DNA of 42,690 bases from Clostridia bacterium. GTDB lineage: Bacteria > Bacillota_A > Clostridia > Christensenellales > Aristaeellaceae. The translations under genes and the position numbers were made by a program. The stretch is from NCBI GenBank assembly GCA_017464225.1, contig JAFUDW010000181.1, positions 1-42,690 on the forward strand, read 5' to 3'. Every line of letters starts with the position of its first letter. The stretch's first letter is position 1. Positions 38,405 through 42,690 of this stretch are shown piece by piece. Below the pieces are notes generated by a model that was not told the origin of the DNA, made no database searches, and saw nothing but the letters and a program-made list of their open reading frames with translations.

Positions 38405-40112
38405 GGCCTTCGCTCCTTGTGACAGCATAACCGTATGGCTTCAGTAAATCACACGCGTAGCCTTTTTGCAAGAGGATTTTGCCGTTCATCCTGCATGAAA
38501 CGGCGTCAGGGCCGGGATTGACGGCAATTTCGATGCGCTCCGACGCGGTTTTCCGCGCGTACCGCAGCAGCGCGCCCTCGGTTTCCAGCGTTTCAAAATC
38601 GCCGTATGTCAGCGCTTTGTTTTCCCTGCGCAGCGCGATCATGGCGCGATAGATTTCCGCCAGCGGATGGCTGGATCCCCAGTCCATGGGCATGCGGTAT
38701 TCCCGTTCCGTCATGCCCGTCATGCCCTTTTCATCGCCGTAAAAAACGCAGGGCATGCCGATGAAGGTCATCTGGAAAAGGACGGCCAATTCCATTTTGT
38801 TCAGATCACCCCGGCAAAGAGAAAGAAAGCGGCAGGTGTCGTGCCCGTCCAGCAGGTTGAGCTGGGCGGGGAGCATCTGCTTTTTATATCGCATCAGCAG
38901 GGAGGAAAGGCGCAGGTCAAACTCCGCCGCCGTCAGGATGTTCTCGGCAAAGTATTGGGTGCAGAACCTGCGAAAATCATAATTCATGGCGCCGTCTGCC
39001 ATGTCGCCGGCCATGTAATGCTCCGCGTTTTCCCAGATTTCCCCGATGATCACAGCGTCGCTTTTCTCTTGCTTCACCGCCTGCCGGAAGGCCCGCAAGA
39101 AACCGTCGTCCACCTCGTTGGCCACGTCCAGCCGCCAGCCGTCCACGCCGTACTCCCTGATCCAATACCTTCCCACCTCGCAGAAGTATTCCCGCAGGGA
39201 GGGGCAGGATGTATTGGTCTTTGGCATATTGGCAACATAGGCAAAGCAGGTATACGCAGGTTTTTCATGATCTTTGGGAAGCGTCAAGGGATCGGGCAGA
39301 TCATAGAACCAGTTGTAATATGGCGACGCTTTTCCTCTTTTCAGCACGTCCTGGAAGGAGAAGTGATGCCAGCTCACGTGGTTGAATACGCCGTCCACGA
39401 TCACGCGGATCCCCAGCTGATGCGCTTTTTGTATCAGCGCTTTGAAATCATCATCGCTGCCAAAGCAGGGATCGACGTGCATATAATCGATCAGATCATA
39501 TTTATGGTACGCGCCAGCGCCGAATATGGGATTCAGGTACAGGCAGTTAAAGCCCAGACCGCAGATATAATCCAGGTTTTCCCGGATGCCGCGAAGGGTG
39601 CCGCCATGGGCTGAGACGGAGGGAAAGCCGCGGCAGGTTTCGGATTTTCCCCGCCGGGAGATACGGCGCTTTCCGTCGGCAAAGCTGTCCGGAAAAATAT
39701 TATAGACGACGGCTTCATGCACCCAATCGGGGACGGCGGCCAGATCGGCTTTGTGATGGAAGGGATACTGGAAATATTCGCTGCGCTCGATGTGCGCGTC
39801 TGTTTTTTCAAAGCATTCCCCGGCGAAGCGGCACTGCGTTTGCCCATCGTCCAACAGAAAATAATAGGCGATCCGCTGCCATTTCGTTTCCAAGGTCACT
39901 TCATACCAATCATACAGCAGATCGGAACGGATCAGCGGCATATCCAGCGGAAAGAAGGTCAGCTCCGACGCCATGTCCGCCCGGTCGGCATAGAAAAAGG
40001 TGACGCGCTGCAGATCGCCCCTTGCCGTGCGCAGGCGGAAAACAAAATGCGTTTCATCGAGCGGAAAAGCGTATTCGCTCATGGGGCGGTGCAGGATGGC
40101 GGCGTATTGCAT
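38385..40112 (-). CDS. GH13 neopullulanase/maltogenic amylase-type glycosidase
   Basis: A 575-aa intracellular alpha-glucan hydrolase of the GH13_20 type, with an N-terminal beta domain (FVFRLRTARGDLQRV) and a full barrel: VYNIFPDSFADG, VIVDGVFNHVSW, nucleophile GWRLDVANEVDDGF, acid/base VIIGEIWENAEH, and LLDGHDTCRFLS for the third Asp. It would cut maltodextrins brought in by the adjacent ABC transporter. No signal peptide. It starts 6 nt after the malG stop. Confidence 0.93.
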   Translation of the reverse strand: MQYAAILHRPMSEYAFPLDETHFVFRLRTARGDLQRVTFFYADRADMASELTFFPLDMPLIRSDLLYDWYEVTLETKWQRIAYYFLLDDGQTQCRFAGECFEKTDAHIERSEYFQYPFHHKADLAAVPDWVHEAVVYNIFPDSFADGKRRISRRGKSETCRGFPSVSAHGGTLRGIRENLDYICGLGFNCLYLNPIFGAGAYHKYDLIDYMHVDPCFGSDDDFKALIQKAHQLGIRVIVDGVFNHVSWHHFSFQDVLKRGKASPYYNWFYDLPDPLTLPKDHEKPAYTCFAYVANMPKTNTSCPSLREYFCEVGRYWIREYGVDGWRLDVANEVDDGFLRAFRQAVKQEKSDAVIIGEIWENAEHYMAGDMADGAMNYDFRRFCTQYFAENILTAAEFDLRLSSLLMRYKKQMLPAQLNLLDGHDTCRFLSLCRGDLNKMELAVLFQMTFIGMPCVFYGDEKGMTGMTEREYRMPMDWGSSHPLAEIYRAMIALRRENKALTYGDFETLETEGALLRYARKTASERIEIAVNPGPDAVSCRMNGKILLQKGYACDLLKPYGYAVTRSEGHGEHHL

Positions 40113-40118
40113 TGTTTT

Positions 40119-40973
40119 TTATCCTTTCGTCGCGCCGCCGGTGACTCCGGCGACGTAGTATTTCTGCAGGCGGATGAACAGCAGAACGATGGGGATGGCC
40201 ACCACCACCGATCCTGCGCAGAACACCGTATAATACTGATAGATGTTGGCCTTGTCCACCATGGTATACAATCCTTTGGCCACGGTGTAATTATTATAGT
40301 TATCCTTCATGATGACCGATACGAAGATGAAATCCACCCATGGCGCGATGAAGGCGTTGATGGCGGTGTTTACCACGATGGGCTTTGCGTTTGGCAGGAT
40401 GATCTTCCAGAAGATCGTGTGCTTGCTGGCGCCGTCCAGCGTGGCGGCCTCGTCCAGCGCTTTGGGAATGGTATCGAAAAAGCCTTTGGCGATGTAGTAG
40501 TTCAGCGCCGCTCCGCCGGAATAGACCAGGATCAGAGCCAGCAGCGTTTGATCCAGGCCGATGGCCTTCATGAAGTGATAGATGGCGATCATGCTCATGA
40601 ACCCGGGAAACATGCCCAGAATCAGGCTGGCATTCATAAGGACCTTCCGGCTTTTGAACCGCAGACGGGAATAGACGTAGGCCACCATCAGGGTCAGGAT
40701 GGTGGTGATCAGGCAGCTGCATACGGCCACAAACAGGGTGTTTAAAAACCAGCGGGGAAAGTTAAACAGCCTTGTATCGGTGAATAGCCTGGTATAGTTA
40801 TCGACCGTGAAGGCTTTTGGCCAAAGGTAGGGCGTATACGCGCCGGGCTCTTTGCGGAAGGATGACAGGAGCAGCCAGAACACGGGCAGCATCCACAGAG
40901 CGGAGAGCACGGTCAGCAGCGTATGCAAACCGATGGAGGCGCGGAGCTTTCGCCTGTTCACATGCTTTTTCAT
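40119..40973 (-). CDS. malG: maltodextrin ABC transporter permease (MalG-like)
   Basis: A 284-aa inner-membrane permease with six helices and the ATPase-contact EAA loop, EAATLDGASKHTIFWKIILP. WMLPVFWLLLSSFRKEPGAY and the C-terminal LQKYYVAGVTGGATKG are typical of MalG. Start overlaps the malF stop (ATGA). The ATPase subunit is not in this window and is probably a shared MsmK-type protein elsewhere. Confidence 0.93.
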   Translation of the reverse strand: MKKHVNRRKLRASIGLHTLLTVLSALWMLPVFWLLLSSFRKEPGAYTPYLWPKAFTVDNYTRLFTDTRLFNFPRWFLNTLFVAVCSCLITTILTLMVAYVYSRLRFKSRKVLMNASLILGMFPGFMSMIAIYHFMKAIGLDQTLLALILVYSGGAALNYYIAKGFFDTIPKALDEAATLDGASKHTIFWKIILPNAKPIVVNTAINAFIAPWVDFIFVSVIMKDNYNNYTVAKGLYTMVDKANIYQYYTVFCAGSVVVAIPIVLLFIRLQKYYVAGVTGGATKG

Positions 40974-42316
40974 TGGAACATATCCTCCTTTTTCACCGCG
41001 CCGGTGCGGTTGTACACCGCCAGGGAGCAGATTGAAACGATCATGAAAATGAAGATGCCAATGGTGGAGGCCAGGGCATAATCGTGCTGATCCACAGTCA
41101 GCTTATATAGCCAGGTGACCAGTAGATCGGTTTTGCCCGCTTGGTAATAGTCCAGGCTGGCAGGCCCGCCTGCCGTCAGCAGATAGATCACGTTGAAATT
41201 ATTGATGTTGCCGACAAAGGTGGTGATGGTGGCAGGAGCCGTGACGAACACCATATAGGGCAGCGTGATGCTGATGAAGCGGCGTACTGGGCCCGCGCCG
41301 TCGATGGAGGCGCTTTCGTACAGCTCCTCCGGCACGTTCATAAGCACGCCGGAAAAGGTCATCATGGTATAGGGGATGCCGATCCACATATTGATCACGA
41401 TGACCACGATCCGGGAGAGCGTTACGTCGGTTAGGAAGGGAAGCGGCGTTTGGATCCAGCCCAGCTCCATCAGCGCCACATTGATGGCCCCGGTAGGCTC
41501 CAGCGCGCGGGAGACCAGCAGCAGAGAAACGAACTGCGGAATGGCAATGGGGATCATGAACCAGGTGCGCCACATTTTCTTGGCTTTCACCAGCTTGTTG
41601 TTGATGATGATGGCCAGGATCATGCCGAAAATGTAATTGGTGAAGGTGGCGAAGATCGCCCACACGACGGTCCAGCCCAGGATACCCACAAAGGTGTTGG
41701 TCTTTGTGGCGTTGCCCAGGAAAATATCCGTCACGTTCTGCATGCCTGTCCAGGTGAACAGGTTGCCAGGGGGCTGATGGTTGGCGTCGAAGTTGGTAAA
41801 GGCAATGAGGATCATAAAGATGATGGGCAGCACGGTAAAGAGCAGCAGCGTGGTCATGGGTGCCGCCAGCAGCGTCACATGAAACCGTTCATTCAGCAAC
41901 GCGGAGGCATCCTTACGCAGAGAAGGAGCTGCCTTTCCTGCCTTTTCCAATTGATACAGACGGGAGGCGCTTTTGAGATTCATGACCCACAGGCAAATAA
42001 ACAGCACCGCTGCGGCCAGCGTCAGCACGCTGAACAGCAGGATCAGCATGCTGTTATCGCCGGGTACGCGCTGATAAATCTGCATCTCCTCGTTCCATAC
42101 ACGCAGCTGCGCGTTTTCGCCCAGCGTCAGGAAATGGCGCAGATATTTCCAGCCGAAGCCGAAAAAGAACAGAAAAAACAAGACTTCCACAACGAGATAC
42201 AAAAGCCCCTTGACGATCTGCCCACGCTTCAAGCAGCCAAGGCCCATGATCAGACAGGAGCCTTTGACCCAGAAATCACCCTGGGTAAATTCCTTCCAAA
42301 ATCGCTTCATACGCAT
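40970..42316 (-). CDS. malF: maltodextrin ABC transporter permease (MalF-like)
   Basis: A 448-aa permease with about eight helices. As in other Firmicute MalF proteins, two extra helices and a soluble stretch (about residues 20-140) precede the transport core. The EAA-type loop is ESASIDGAGPVRRFISITLP. TNFDANHQPPGNLFTWTGMQ is the conserved periplasmic segment of sugar permeases. Separated from malE by a hairpin. Confidence 0.93.
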   Translation of the reverse strand: MRMKRFWKEFTQGDFWVKGSCLIMGLGCLKRGQIVKGLLYLVVEVLFFLFFFGFGWKYLRHFLTLGENAQLRVWNEEMQIYQRVPGDNSMLILLFSVLTLAAAVLFICLWVMNLKSASRLYQLEKAGKAAPSLRKDASALLNERFHVTLLAAPMTTLLLFTVLPIIFMILIAFTNFDANHQPPGNLFTWTGMQNVTDIFLGNATKTNTFVGILGWTVVWAIFATFTNYIFGMILAIIINNKLVKAKKMWRTWFMIPIAIPQFVSLLLVSRALEPTGAINVALMELGWIQTPLPFLTDVTLSRIVVIVINMWIGIPYTMMTFSGVLMNVPEELYESASIDGAGPVRRFISITLPYMVFVTAPATITTFVGNINNFNVIYLLTAGGPASLDYYQAGKTDLLVTWLYKLTVDQHDYALASTIGIFIFMIVSICSLAVYNRTGAVKKEDMFQ

Positions 42317-42330
42317 GCCTCCAGGATGCC

Positions 42331-42365
42331 GGAAAAGGCTGCCGCGATGATCGGCAGCCTTTTCC
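42331..42365 (-). promoter_or_regulatory. malE-malF intercistronic hairpin
   Basis: GGAAAAGGCTGCC and GGCAGCCTTTTCC form a perfect 13-bp stem with a 9-nt loop and no following T-run. Such structures downstream of malE protect the upstream mRNA or cause partial termination, raising binding protein over permease. Confidence 0.75.
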
Positions 42366-42376
42366 CGATAAGATCA

Positions 42377-42690
42377 TTATTGACCGATGGTCTGGGCCAC
42401 CCACTGATCCAGCAAGGGAGCCACATCCACGGTGGGATCGGCGATCAGGGCATTGCCAAAAGCGGTGGCGGGCGTCCAGAAGTCGCCGATGATCAGCTGG
42501 GTCACGGCATAGTCGCTCTGGGCTGCCAGGGCAGACAGGGCAGGATCGGAAGCGATAGCTTCGCTCTTGGCAGCGTTGATGTTGGAGGGGCCGTAGCCGC
42601 GCACCTCGAAGCGGCGCAGCTGGCTTTCCTCACTGGTCAGTAATTCCGCCAGGTTCATGGCTTCCACGGGATAATCGCTCTGGGTGTTGA
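42377..42690 (-). CDS. malE: maltodextrin-binding protein, C-terminal part (MalE-like)
   Basis: Only the last 104 or so codons are in the window; the gene continues past 42690. The visible part, including YPVEAMNLAELLTSEESQLR and AAQSDYAVTQLIIGDFWTPA, fits the C-terminal lobe of family 1 solute-binding proteins, with PLLDQWVAQTIGQ as the closing helix. Position ahead of malF and malG supports a maltose/maltodextrin lipoprotein. Confidence 0.85.
   Translation of the reverse strand, partial: NTQSDYPVEAMNLAELLTSEESQLRRFEVRGYGPSNINAAKSEAIASDPALSALAAQSDYAVTQLIIGDFWTPATAFGNALIADPTVDVAPLLDQWVAQTIGQ

Noticed and set aside
41450..42643. 397-aa open frame on the plus strand
   Set aside because: Antisense to malF and malE.
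1..42690. Phage, transposon, CRISPR, tRNA or rRNA elements
   Set aside because: No integrase, transposase, Cas, direct-repeat array or tRNA cloverleaf was recognised on reading both strands; a tRNAscan or Infernal run would be needed to exclude small RNAs.

Overview
The window looks like the chromosome of an anaerobic Firmicute of the class Clostridia (gut-type, possibly near Christensenellales; this is by gene style only). Reasons: moderately G+C-rich DNA, AGGAGG-type ribosome sites, short intergenic gaps, many flavodoxins, Fe-S, rubredoxin and nitroreductase proteins, Firmicute-type maltodextrin transport genes, and a Tp47/ZinT surface protein. No rRNA, tRNA, CRISPR, phage or transposase genes were seen.

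Layout. (1) 240-2552, minus strand: an HxlR regulator followed by a secreted MsrAB lipoprotein (interrupted by an in-frame TAA), a short flavodoxin and a Pr6Pr-like membrane protein. (2) 2968-8387, plus strand: an assorted metabolic run (UlaG-like MBL protein, Fe-S aldo/keto reductase, esterase, HD phosphohydrolase, NapH-like Fe-S membrane protein, Nudix). (3) 8473-24650: the most unusual region. Two sets of genes run towards each other: on the plus strand a DUF6796-like membrane protein, an ATC-hydrolase-family protein, an LCM-type methyltransferase, flavodoxin, DUF503, rhodanese and a tocopherol-cyclase-like protein; on the minus strand an MBL hydrolase, three methyltransferases, two more ATC-hydrolase-family proteins, an alpha/beta hydrolase and four divergent paralogous four-helix membrane proteins, then a flavodoxin-Tp47-ZinT operon. 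All three transcription units begin with a promoter followed at once by the same dyad, GTTAG-N6-CTAAC, and each has a second copy or half-copy in its leader. This looks like one regulon built around repeated methyltransferase/ATC-hydrolase modules, with no function that I recognise. (4) 24780-30498, plus strand: Nudix, GNATs, esterase, DinB, a GNAT-pyrophosphatase fusion, and a TetR gene broken by TAA. (5) 30641-33130: an oxidative-stress operon (ferritin-like, 52-aa membrane protein, OhrR-type MarR, NrdI, MBL-rubredoxin fusion). (6) 33344-34620, minus strand: flavodoxin plus nitroreductase. (7) 34867-37356: ThpR, nitroreductase, YdcF, DUF1801-DUF4298. (8) 37406-42690, minus strand: malE-malF-malG-GH13-lacI maltodextrin operon, with malE cut by the window end.

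Two features link distant parts. An 88-bp segment holding divergent promoters and a GATGAATATTCATC operator occurs upstream of hxlR (2581-2668) and, inverted with three mismatches, upstream of the flavodoxin-nitroreductase operon (34646-34733). This predicts co-regulation by HxlR. It also suggests that the 32 kb between the copies has been inverted: flipping it would place hxlR divergent from flavodoxin-nitroreductase.

Several genes carry single lesions in otherwise intact frames: TAA in msrAB, DUF503 and tetR, and two homopolymer frameshifts in one membrane protein. Whether these are real or sequence errors cannot be told from the sequence alone.
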